The notes beneath the pieces were generated by a model. The model was not told where the DNA came from. It saw nothing but the letters and a program-made list of their open reading frames with translations, and made no database searches. DNA of 64,000 nucleotides from JAFLBI01 sp964616465 (GTDB lineage: Bacteria; Bacteroidota; Bacteroidia; Chitinophagales; Chitinophagaceae), in NCBI GenBank assembly GCA_964616465.1, contig CAZTTO010000014.1, positions 1 to 64,000 on the forward strand. Reading direction: 5' to 3'. A program made the translations under genes and the position numbers. Numbering within the stretch: position 1 is the stretch's first letter; each line of letters starts with the position of its first letter. Shown here piece after piece: positions 16,587-24,142 of this stretch.

Positions 16587-19305
16587 GATCTCTTGATTTT
16601 ATGGGGTTGGGTAATGGTTGTTTTGTTTTCACTGGCTCAGGCTCTTGTCGGGTTCGCTGTCTATTGAGTACAGCTTCGATATGTTTCGCATCGCCTTTCA
16701 CAGCTTCGATAGCTGATTGCCTGTCGCCCAGGTCTTTGACGTGGGCGAGCAAGTCTTCTTTGTTATCCGTATAGATATGCGCTTTCTCCCTGCCGCGAGA
16801 CACGGACACATAAAACTGTTTGGCATCCGCAGCCGGAAACGTCGCCGCAGGTTGCCAGATAAACACTTCGTCAACAGTCTTGCCCTGTGACGCATGAGAA
16901 GTAATGCAATGCGCGTGTGCGATATGCCCGAATTTTTTGTCGAGCGTATAGGTCGCTTGACTGATTTCATTCCGAAGGTTGATCGTTCCGCTTTTGGTGA
17001 CTGATACCACCTCAAGAATATCGCCGTTATCAAGCCGCTTTTTGTTGGCATCAAATCCGTTCTTGGTAATGCGTATGCGATCTCCTTTCGAGAGCGAGAG
17101 TTCTGTCTCTCGATAAACTTCATAGTTACCGCTTTTGTGCAAAAGCAGATGTTTGATTTCTGCTTTGTCGTTTTTGACTTGCACAGTTTTTTCTTTTTCA
17201 TCTACCGCATCTACTTGCCACATACTGCCACGCAAAAATCCTGTCGTGTTTTGTGTGAACTGCACAACATGACCCGCTTCAAAACTTCGCGCATCGGCTT
17301 TCTCTGCTTCGGTCATGTTGAGGCTCACATAGCGCATCGCGGCGATTTCTTTTTTGCCGATCATGCCTTCCTCTCGGAGCTGGCGACGCACTTCGTTCGT
17401 CACCGCCTCGCCTTGTGCATGTGTAGGAGAAATGATAAGCGCAGACTTTCCCTTGCGGATGGTTTCGATATAGTTTTCAACGAGGGCTTGTTCGGGTTTT
17501 TGTTGTTGCAGCTCTTGGATGAATTTCATGTCATCCAGTTTTGTGAAAGCAGATGCAACATTGCCCTTGGCGAGATCCTCGACCGCGCTTTTATAGTCCT
17601 CGTTTTTCTGGCGGTAGATTTTACTCACCTCTGCCGTTTTGATTCCGGCAACCGTATTGATAATACGCAAAGCATCGCCGCGCACGACCGAGGCATGTTG
17701 CCGCGTGTCGCCGCCGAGAATGAGCCTTGCGTTTTGTTGTGTCGCCACTTCAAGAAGGGAGGTCATATCCTTTGTGCCGAGTAGCCCTGCTTCGTCTATC
17801 CAGAGAACTTGTCCTTTGATCTTCTCTTGCATGGCTGGGCTGACGAGGAAACGGGCGACGGTTTCGGCATCGCCGAACCCTTCACCGCGCAATACGCCTC
17901 TTGAGGCTTGCGCGGTGGGCGCAAGAACGGTCACGTCCTTGCCCGCCCGTTTAATGTGGTCAACTGCTTCTTTCATGAGCGTGGTTTTACCTGTGCCGGC
18001 AGCCCCCCGCACGATAGAGACGCGGTGAGGGGTTGTGAGGATATGTTTGATCGCTTCGGCTTGTTGCCCTGTTACTTTGAGTTCGGGTGCTTGATCGTAT
18101 AGGGGCGCCATCTTGCCTTGCCCCGCACGGGCAAGATCAACCATGCGCTTTTCTTCACGTAAGACTTCCTTCGTGGTGCATAGAAACCGTGACTTCTCGG
18201 TGATATGAATAAAGCGGCTATCCGCTTTGAACGCGTGGGTGATCGTCTCAACGGTCGAAGCCGTAGAGCCGATACCGTGCCGATAGGCACTCTCCAGAAG
18301 GCGACGGTCAGCCATGACCGACGCCCGCTCGAAGCAATGCTGTGTCGCGTGTTCGATACACTCTTCGGGGGTAATATCCTTAGCCTTGGTCGGAGCATGG
18401 CGTACGGTTGCCGAGCCGTCGCCCTGCGACTCTTTCGGGAGTTCTGCGACCTGTTTACGCCATGCGTCTTTAAGCTCTGCCATGCTATTGCCCTTCTGTT
18501 TCTTGGCGCGGGTACGCGCACCCAACCCGTCCAGTTCTTTGGCGTCTGTAATGCCCTTTTCTTTGGCTATACGCCCGATCTCGTCCGTCCTCTTGGAGAA
18601 CAGCCCTGTGACGCTCTTAGGCACGCCCACGACCTCGAAAGACTTCTCGGTACGCCGTACCTGATAGCCGAGGTCAATCAGGCGGTCGGAAAGCGTTTTA
18701 TGAAAACGTGCCTGATAGTAGGGCATATCCCGTTTGATGTCCTTGAACTGCCCCGCCTTGATCCGTTGTTCCTCGGCATCCCATGTCGCGTTAAACACGA
18801 AACAGTGACTATGCAGATGCGGGTCGGGGGTTAGCCCCTCGACGGGTCGGGCGGTCTGGTGAATGAAGTTCCCCCAGATCAATTCTCCGGTCTGGCGGTC
18901 GTCGTAAACGCCGCCACGCCGAACCCTTGTTTTGGCATCCTGTTCTATCGCCTTCATCGTGTCGGCGACACTCTCGCGGAAGGCTTCAAGAATGTGATCG
19001 TCACCCGCAAAAACATGAAGCACCGAGACGGACTTCGGGCAGTGGAAATTGATGTCGTACCCTGTCGTTCTCTCGTCCTTCGTCCGAGGGGTCAGGGGGT
19101 CGCCCGAGACGGGGTGAAGGTTCTCGCACAGCGCAAAGAAACTCTCCTTCGAGATCAACCCGTCTATCCCCAACCGCGCCGCCAGTCGCCCCTGCCAATA
19201 GCCTGCCAACTCCTGATCGGAGGTGTAGTAATCGGACTTGGAAAGCGCATCGGCAAAGTATGCCTTGGCGTGTCCAGCCGAGCGGCTTTGTATCATGCGG
19301 ATCAT
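16570..19305 (-). CDS. MobF relaxase-helicase (TraI/TrwC type)
   Basis: This 911-aa protein nicks oriT, stays bound to the 5' end and unwinds the transferred strand. The relaxase domain has paired tyrosines Y26-Y27 and the metal triad H163-x-H165-x-H167 (D-P-H-L-H-S-H). A RecD-like helicase follows with Walker A G434-A-A-G-T-G-K-T and Walker B W-I-D-E-A. The C-terminus ends P-I-K-S-R-D-H-E-P-E-R, shared with two small element proteins. MobF relaxases are typical of proteobacterial and actinobacterial plasmids and unusual in Bacteroidota, where MobB/MobP types dominate. Composition is GC-richer than the flanks. Confidence 0.93.
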   Translation of the reverse strand: MIRMIQSRSAGHAKAYFADALSKSDYYTSDQELAGYWQGRLAARLGIDGLISKESFFALCENLHPVSGDPLTPRTKDERTTGYDINFHCPKSVSVLHVFAGDDHILEAFRESVADTMKAIEQDAKTRVRRGGVYDDRQTGELIWGNFIHQTARPVEGLTPDPHLHSHCFVFNATWDAEEQRIKAGQFKDIKRDMPYYQARFHKTLSDRLIDLGYQVRRTEKSFEVVGVPKSVTGLFSKRTDEIGRIAKEKGITDAKELDGLGARTRAKKQKGNSMAELKDAWRKQVAELPKESQGDGSATVRHAPTKAKDITPEECIEHATQHCFERASVMADRRLLESAYRHGIGSTASTVETITHAFKADSRFIHITEKSRFLCTTKEVLREEKRMVDLARAGQGKMAPLYDQAPELKVTGQQAEAIKHILTTPHRVSIVRGAAGTGKTTLMKEAVDHIKRAGKDVTVLAPTAQASRGVLRGEGFGDAETVARFLVSPAMQEKIKGQVLWIDEAGLLGTKDMTSLLEVATQQNARLILGGDTRQHASVVRGDALRIINTVAGIKTAEVSKIYRQKNEDYKSAVEDLAKGNVASAFTKLDDMKFIQELQQQKPEQALVENYIETIRKGKSALIISPTHAQGEAVTNEVRRQLREEGMIGKKEIAAMRYVSLNMTEAEKADARSFEAGHVVQFTQNTTGFLRGSMWQVDAVDEKEKTVQVKNDKAEIKHLLLHKSGNYEVYRETELSLSKGDRIRITKNGFDANKKRLDNGDILEVVSVTKSGTINLRNEISQATYTLDKKFGHIAHAHCITSHASQGKTVDEVFIWQPAATFPAADAKQFYVSVSRGREKAHIYTDNKEDLLAHVKDLGDRQSAIEAVKGDAKHIEAVLNRQRTRQEPEPVKTKQPLPNPIKSRDHEPER

Positions 19306-19475
19306 GTTTCAAGCGTACATCGGATTTTTCGATGTACCGGAAGTTTCGTTTGTCGTTAAAGAGAAATAACCTTGTCGGCACAGCAGGGCTGTGTCCACCA
19401 AGCGAGGCTGTAAGCACAGCCCCGCCATTAATGAAAAGCCATCAGACATCTTCCCTAAGCACAGCTTGAGGGGTG
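19306..19475. other. Structured region before relaxase gene: oriT candidate A
   Basis: It holds a perfect hairpin GTACATCG-N7-CGATGTAC (19315-19337), a hairpin CACAGC-AGG-GCTGTG (19379-19393), a hairpin GGCTGT-AAGC-ACAGCC (19406-19421), and GCACAGC three times (19378, 19414, 19459). Clustered inverted and direct repeats beside a relaxase gene are typical of oriT. The first hairpin could instead control relaxase translation. Confidence 0.4.
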
Positions 19476-20300
19476 TTATTTGGCATCTATTGAATTATCT
19501 TCTTCCAAAAGAAGGGGCAAAAGTTTACGTCTGGATTCTACATCATCGGGCTTCGTTCCAGTGAACTTAAAGCCGCGTGAATTGGATTTATACTCGTCAC
19601 TCATAAAGTCATTTGCCAGTTCCTCATTACAGATAATCTCGTCAATTTTATCGAGGATATAGTTATCACCTTTACGATATGCCGCCATATAACCGAGGCA
19701 ATACATGACACTCGCAAAGACCAGAAGATCCCCGATAGGCTGCCCCAAAAGCATGAGTAAAAACCCGCCCACAAAAAAGGGAAGCGGCTCTAAATAACAT
19801 TCAATGGTTCGCAAGGTGGCTTTGCCGATAACGGGCAAATCCTCCCTGAAAAAGACAGGGTGAATCTCGCCGCTACTGATGCTGTATTTCGAGAAATCGA
19901 ACAGGGATCGGCTGCGTCTTGTGTACTTTCTTTGCTTCCAAGAAAAGTATAAAAACACGGCAAAGAACAGATACCAGGTTAAATAGTGATCCCTGATATT
20001 TTCCCACATCGAAGACCCCACAAGCTGGAGGTTTTCGCCCATTCCCATCTGGGATTCCATCCTGAAATATGCCGCAAAAAATGCTTTCAGGGCGGCGGCG
20101 AAGAAGGGCAGAAAACAGAAAAATAATGCAGTTGAGAAGCACACCGAAAACCGCAAATAGCGTTCTCCAAAGTTACTTCGGGTAAAGACTTCGATGAGGG
20201 GTCTAACAAGACCCGCGAAGTTCAAAGTCCAGTTCAAAATAGCATCTCTAGTACGGTACTTTCTTGAAATGCTCGTCCTGTAAAAAAGGCTTTTCTTCAT
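19476..20300 (-). CDS. Membrane protein of mobilization operon
   Basis: This 274-aa protein has four or so membrane segments: C-F-S-T-A-L-F-F-C-F-L-P-F-F, Y-L-F-F-A-V-F-L-Y-F, and a pair around L-P-F-F-V-G-G-F-L-L and L-V-F-A-S-V-M-Y. It has basic N-terminal and acidic C-terminal tails. It lies 15 bp after the coupling ATPase, which itself lacks the usual N-terminal membrane anchor. It may therefore be the detached membrane partner of that ATPase. No family is recognised. Confidence 0.6.
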   Translation of the reverse strand: MKKSLFYRTSISRKYRTRDAILNWTLNFAGLVRPLIEVFTRSNFGERYLRFSVCFSTALFFCFLPFFAAALKAFFAAYFRMESQMGMGENLQLVGSSMWENIRDHYLTWYLFFAVFLYFSWKQRKYTRRSRSLFDFSKYSISSGEIHPVFFREDLPVIGKATLRTIECYLEPLPFFVGGFLLMLLGQPIGDLLVFASVMYCLGYMAAYRKGDNYILDKIDEIICNEELANDFMSDEYKSNSRGFKFTGTKPDDVESRRKLLPLLLEEDNSIDAK

Positions 20301-20315
20301 AAGTGTAGGTTTTGG

Positions 20316-21812
20316 TTATGGTTTAAAATCTTGGTTGAAATTGATCCTGATATGATTCTCGGTATTTAACAGGTTGCCTTGGAGGTGGACATAGCCCTGA
20401 ACGATTCTGTTATTCGCGTCGCCGCCTGTTTTTAGGAGCGAGAAAATCTCGGGTCTGATAGCGCGCTTTACATTAATCCTCGATGTTTTTGTACTGGAAA
20501 ACTGACCCGCCATCGTCGCGGATTCTGACGTGTCTATCTGCTCTCTGTCGCCTATGAGTTCGGAAGCGTATTTATTGGTATCTATATCCGCATTGGCATG
20601 AAAGATTTTAGTCGCCAGTGTTCCAAGGAAACTATTGACCTTATAAGCTGATCTATCGCCGCCCATATTGGCGTGATAGTTCGGGAGGTTTTGTGAAATA
20701 TAGACCGTCGCTATCCGGCTGCTTCGTGCCGTCGCCTGATAATCGGGGTCATGTTCATGGAGGAAGTTTTGAGCCTCGTCAGCCCAGAGAAAAACGGGTC
20801 TATCGGACTTGCTTAAATCGCGTTTCTCCATCGCTCGTTGCCAGATATATTTAAACATGATCTGCACGTCTCGCCCTGTCTTGTGGTATTCCTTTACGGG
20901 CAGATTGAGTAATATTATTTTACCGTCGGCGCAGTCATCTGGTGAAAAAGTGGACTCGTCAAAACAGAACAAAGAGTACACAGGATCACGCAGAAGCCGG
21001 AATAAAAATGCCGTAAATGAAAGCTCGATTGTGGAGCGTGTTTTCTCGGCAATATCTTTGAAAGTTTCAGTGAAGAATTGAGTGATAAACTTGAGTTCAC
21101 GGACTATCGGGATTTCTTCCGAGTATTTCTGTTCAAGTAATGCAGGGTTTGTATTAAGCCACGTTAATCGTTCGCTCGGTTGTCTGTTACGCCACTCCTC
21201 TATTGCTTTATTTGCCTTTCGTTTAGCGTCTCTTAGTGCCACTGAATAATCCGTTTGCTTCTGGCTCTCGGGTTGTCCTTCTTTCGGAATGGACTGAACG
21301 ATATTATACATGACCTCGGCAGAAACTTGCCCGTGTGCGATATAGCACAGGTCAATGGTGTTATAGATCAGCATATCAAGCGCGTTTTCCCAAAAAGGAT
21401 CATCCGCTTTGCCTGTTGCTTTTTCTCGCTCCGCGTTAATCACGGTTTTCAGAACTTGAACAAGATTATCGGTTGGCGATATCCCTGCTTTTGTTTTTGA
21501 AACCTCATAGTCAAAGAAGTTAAAGCGATGCTCTCCTAACGGCTCGACGATAATCAAATCATCCGTGCGTCCCGCGAGTTCGCAGTAGTCTTGCCAGAGT
21601 TTCTTTTCATCAGGCTTGACCGTCAGCACAAGACCCCCAAACCCTGCCTTGAGGTATTTGAGCGCGAGCATGCGGCCAGAGCCGGAGGTTTTGCCTGAGC
21701 CAATACCGCCGAATATCTGAACGCCCTCAACGGCGTTTCTGGCTGTCCAATAAGTGTTCGGTCTTGATTCATCACTGAGATCAATCAAGGGTGTATCGAG
21801 ATTAAATTTCAT
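20316..21812 (-). CDS. Type IV coupling protein-like ATPase
   Basis: This 498-aa VirD4/TraD-like ATPase has Walker A G35-G-I-G-S-G-K-T42 and Walker B V-F-L-W-A-D-E-A-Q. Its C-terminal core resembles the TraG/TraD TraM-recognition region (R-S-S-R-I-A-T-V-Y-I-S-Q-N-L). It would bring the relaxase-DNA complex to a secretion channel. It lacks the N-terminal transmembrane anchor of classical coupling proteins; the neighbouring membrane protein may supply it. ATG at 21812 is preferred to TTG at 21815. Confidence 0.85.
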   Translation of the reverse strand: MKFNLDTPLIDLSDESRPNTYWTARNAVEGVQIFGGIGSGKTSGSGRMLALKYLKAGFGGLVLTVKPDEKKLWQDYCELAGRTDDLIIVEPLGEHRFNFFDYEVSKTKAGISPTDNLVQVLKTVINAEREKATGKADDPFWENALDMLIYNTIDLCYIAHGQVSAEVMYNIVQSIPKEGQPESQKQTDYSVALRDAKRKANKAIEEWRNRQPSERLTWLNTNPALLEQKYSEEIPIVRELKFITQFFTETFKDIAEKTRSTIELSFTAFLFRLLRDPVYSLFCFDESTFSPDDCADGKIILLNLPVKEYHKTGRDVQIMFKYIWQRAMEKRDLSKSDRPVFLWADEAQNFLHEHDPDYQATARSSRIATVYISQNLPNYHANMGGDRSAYKVNSFLGTLATKIFHANADIDTNKYASELIGDREQIDTSESATMAGQFSSTKTSRINVKRAIRPEIFSLLKTGGDANNRIVQGYVHLQGNLLNTENHIRINFNQDFKP

Positions 21813-21835
21813 CAAGTGGCGATAAAGAAAACGGG

Positions 21836-22099
21836 CTAACGCTCGTGTTCCCTATCGCGGTCTTTGGGGGGAATATGGGGGGTATTCTTGGTCGTATCTT
21901 CTTTAAGCCATGCGGGAATATGAAACTTTTCCTTTTCCAAAGAAAACTGCTCGCGTCCATCCTTAAACCCTTCCATACGCGGGCTATCGCTTTTAACTTT
22001 CGATAGTTCGTTTGAAAGTTCGGGCATGTGTTTGGCTATGATATAGCCTTCGTTAAAGCCTTTCTGATAATCTATATGTTCACCTTTTTCTTCCGGCAT
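21836..22099 (-). CDS. Small protein with relaxase-like C-terminal tail
   Basis: This 87-aa charged, mostly helical protein ends P-P-K-D-R-D-R-E-H-E-R, nearly matching the tails of the relaxase and of the coiled-coil protein at 4708-5139. It lies in the mobilization operon between the HTH gene and the coupling ATPase. It may be a transfer accessory protein or a co-transferred substrate. Confidence 0.6.
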   Translation of the reverse strand: MPEEKGEHIDYQKGFNEGYIIAKHMPELSNELSKVKSDSPRMEGFKDGREQFSLEKEKFHIPAWLKEDTTKNTPHIPPKDRDREHER

Positions 22100-22115
22100 G
22101 GTTTAAAAAGTTTCA

Positions 22116-22385
22116 CTAAAAAGTTTCTTTGGCGTTTTCTTCAAGGTAGCTTTCGATGGATTGTCTGTCATAGAGGATGATTTTTTTCTGAGGCTGTGAA
22201 AACCTGATCTTTCCTTCGTCACGCAGCTTTTGCATCGTCGTTTTTGATTTGACGTTCAACAAAGCCATCGCCTGTTCATCCGAAATCCATTTATCCTCTT
22301 GGTGATTGTGCTTCTCTTTCAGCCTTGATACGACTTCCTCGACCAAGCTGTAAAAAGCCTTTTCTTCCAAACAGATTACTTCCAT
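22116..22385 (-). CDS. HTH_17-type DNA-binding protein
   Basis: This 89-aa protein has a helix-turn-helix in its second half: W-I-S-D-E-Q-A-M-A-L-L-N-V-K-S, then T-M-Q-K-L-R-D-E-G, then I-L-Y-D-R-Q-S-I-E-S-Y-L. It is the excisionase-like type common in Bacteroidota mobile elements. As first gene of the mobilization operon it may regulate it, act as Xis, or be the oriT accessory protein. Confidence 0.75.
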   Translation of the reverse strand: MEVICLEEKAFYSLVEEVVSRLKEKHNHQEDKWISDEQAMALLNVKSKTTMQKLRDEGKIRFSQPQKKIILYDRQSIESYLEENAKETF

Positions 22386-22486
22386 ACAGTAATATAAGTA
22401 AAAGTTCTAATTGAACAAATTTTTGTTATACGTTTTTCATCTCAAAAATGTGGGAGATAAAACAACATAGCATGATGATTTTGAAA

Positions 22487-22540
22487 CAGGGGTTTTTACC
22501 CCTGATCGAGCATCGTTGCGACGCTCCGTTTGATCCGGAG
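22487..22540. other. Tandem hairpins upstream of mob operon: oriT candidate B
   Basis: It holds CAGGGG-TTTTTA-CCCCTG (22487-22504) and CTCCG-N7-CGGAG (22524-22540), the latter followed by TGCATAGGGC. A hairpin followed within a few bases by a TA-containing nic-like stretch is how MobF origins such as that of R388 are arranged. It lies between the mob operon start and the rightward gene at 22661. Confidence 0.35.
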
Positions 22541-22660
22541 TGCATAGGGCAACATTGAAGGGCGATATGAGTAAATGCCACCCAAAAAAGAGTGTTTACC
22601 ACCAGAAAATAGAGTATTTCCCGCAACGTTTTGTATTGCCGATATGCAGAAATTAGGCGG

Positions 22661-22933
22661 ATGAAAAAGAAAGATAAATTATCGCGTAAACGCGCACAAA
22701 AAACGCCACTCGTTAAGGCGATAGAAGACCTGTTCGACTTTGCCGAATATAAATATATAGATCAAGGAATGAGAGAGTGGATGAAGTCAACAATCTGCGG
22801 AGATTTCAGCACGCGCATGGATGCAAAAGAGAAAGATTTTACACTGATACTTTTCGAAAAGGTTCAGGCTTTGCTTGAAGCCGCACATTTATCTAGCTCA
22901 ATCTCAAAAATCGAAAGGATGAAAAATGTATAA
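22661..22933 (+). CDS. Small hypothetical protein
   Basis: This 90-aa protein has a lysine-rich N-terminus (M-K-K-K-D-K-L-S-R-K-R) and a helical body (I-E-D-L-F-D-F-A-E-Y). It diverges from the mob operon across oriT candidate B. Start chosen at ATG 22661; the frame extends upstream with only a TTG. Function unknown. Confidence 0.55.
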   Translation: MKKKDKLSRKRAQKTPLVKAIEDLFDFAEYKYIDQGMREWMKSTICGDFSTRMDAKEKDFTLILFEKVQALLEAAHLSSSISKIERMKNV

Positions 22934-23373
22934 CTGAAATCCACAAACTATAAATAATGTTTGTGTCGCAAACGTGTAAAAAATAAAGTAAATAGAAATT
23001 GAACATTTACGGTTGCCTTTGCTTATCTTTGGTATAAATAAAAAAGCCAGATACTATGTACCCGGCTTGTAAGTTTGATAAACAAGGCTGGTAACCTCGT
23101 TCAATCTAGTTCGTAGTGTAGAGACTGCAAAATTAGATAAAGTTCCTCAAACAAACAAGTCCTACACATAGTTTCCGGGATAAATCACTTTTTAAATGAA
23201 ATCGGAAACCTAAGCCCCGTTAGTTCATACAGATGCCTAAATGGCAAAAAGTCTCACAACTGACCAAGATTAGGTTAGTGTGTGCTTAGCTATCCATACA
23301 GCGATAGTGAATGGGGACTTATTTCTTAAATCTGACACTAAAAAAGATAAACGGTGTCGCAATCATATTAACA
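22934..23373. other. Long structured leader of the ubiquitin-like operon
   Basis: No gene is seen in about 440 bp. TATCTTTG at 23024-23031 fits a rightward -7 element, giving a leader of over 300 nt. Within it TTTCCG pairs with CGGAAA (about 23174-23209), TGCC-TAAAT-GGCA forms a hairpin near 23232-23244, and CTATC/GATAG pairs near 23290-23307. A candidate leftward small RNA overlaps its start. Confidence 0.45.
23040..23122 (-). ncRNA. Candidate antisense small RNA
   Basis: On the minus strand TAATTTTG (23135-23128) fits the Bacteroidota -7 element TAnnTTTG, with TTG-rich sequence 16-20 bp upstream. About 60 bases further on, AAGCC/GGCTT (23068-23044) with a U-run forms a terminator. The predicted RNA is about 80 nt and antisense to the 5' leader of the ubiquitin-like operon. 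Confidence 0.35.
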
Positions 23374-24138
23374 ATGAAAGAGAATTTTGAATTAGAAAAA
23401 AATGGTCATGATAATAAGGTTATCAAAGTTGACCTAGAAGATGTATTTCACGGCAGACAGAAGCATGACGAGTGCCATGAACCTGGGACTATTGTATATT
23501 ATGTTTTTAAGGTTGATAAAGAAACCTTTGAACGAAAGCAATATAAGTGGACGGGTAGAGAGCTCCTAGCTTTGGTTAAGCTAACGCCAGACAAATACAG
23601 GCTTTTCCAGTTAGGAGAAGGGCACAAGGAAATAGCGCCGGATGAGATTGTTGACCTTCGAAAATGTGGAATTGAGAGATTTAAATCCGTTGCAAAACAT
23701 GCAAATGAAGGTAAAGAAGCTGCGCAAGCAGCTTCTTCTATCCTTAGAAAAATGGTTGATTTACTACCTGACGATGAAGTGTACTTAAACAAAACGCATC
23801 CTCGATGGGAAACTTTACAGGTTGGCAATATAGGCTGGATTCTTATTCACGGGTTTAAAATACCCGAAGGATACAATGTTCCAGAAACAACTGTAGCCTT
23901 TATGATGCCACCGTCATATCCGACAGTTGAGTTTGATATGATGTACTTCTATCCTGCTCTGCATAGAACTGATGGTAAGGAAATCGGCGCCTTGTCATCA
24001 CAGGCTTTGGATGAAAAAATATTCCAGCGTTGGTCAAGGCACCGAAATTCAGGCGAGTGGAGATCGGGAATAGATAATCTTGAAACCCATGTTTTGTCTG
24101 TTCAATCATGGCTTATTGATGAATTGAAAAAAAGATAG
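23374..24138 (+). CDS. Ubiquitin-like / E2-like fusion protein
   Basis: This 254-aa protein has a Multi_ubiq-type beta-grasp domain (about 38-106: Y-Y-V-F-K-V-D-K-E, W-T-G-R-E-L-L, Y-R-L-F-Q, E-I-V-D-L, G-I-E-R-F). It is joined to a Prok-E2_E-type domain (about 131-254: I-L-I-H-G-F-x-I-P-E-G-Y, M-M-P-P-S-Y-P, Y-F-Y-P, Q-R-W-S-R-H). The only cysteines are C34 and C98, so the E2 part has none and cannot form a cysteine thioester. The Ubl has no free C-terminus. Four bases separate it from the E1-JAB gene. ATG at 23374 is preferred over 23311 because the domain pattern starts after it. Confidence 0.82.
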   Translation: MKENFELEKNGHDNKVIKVDLEDVFHGRQKHDECHEPGTIVYYVFKVDKETFERKQYKWTGRELLALVKLTPDKYRLFQLGEGHKEIAPDEIVDLRKCGIERFKSVAKHANEGKEAAQAASSILRKMVDLLPDDEVYLNKTHPRWETLQVGNIGWILIHGFKIPEGYNVPETTVAFMMPPSYPTVEFDMMYFYPALHRTDGKEIGALSSQALDEKIFQRWSRHRNSGEWRSGIDNLETHVLSVQSWLIDELKKR

Positions 24139-24142
24139 CCAG

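Noticed and set aside
17137..17784. A 215-codon open frame on the + strand
   Set aside because: It lies wholly antisense to the relaxase gene and has low-complexity, shadow-like composition.
22426..22626. A 66-codon leftward frame
   Set aside because: It overlaps oriT candidate B hairpins and its composition does not look like a protein.
22934..23373. A retron or reverse-transcriptase-linked RNA
   Set aside because: The region is structured, but no reverse transcriptase gene is nearby.
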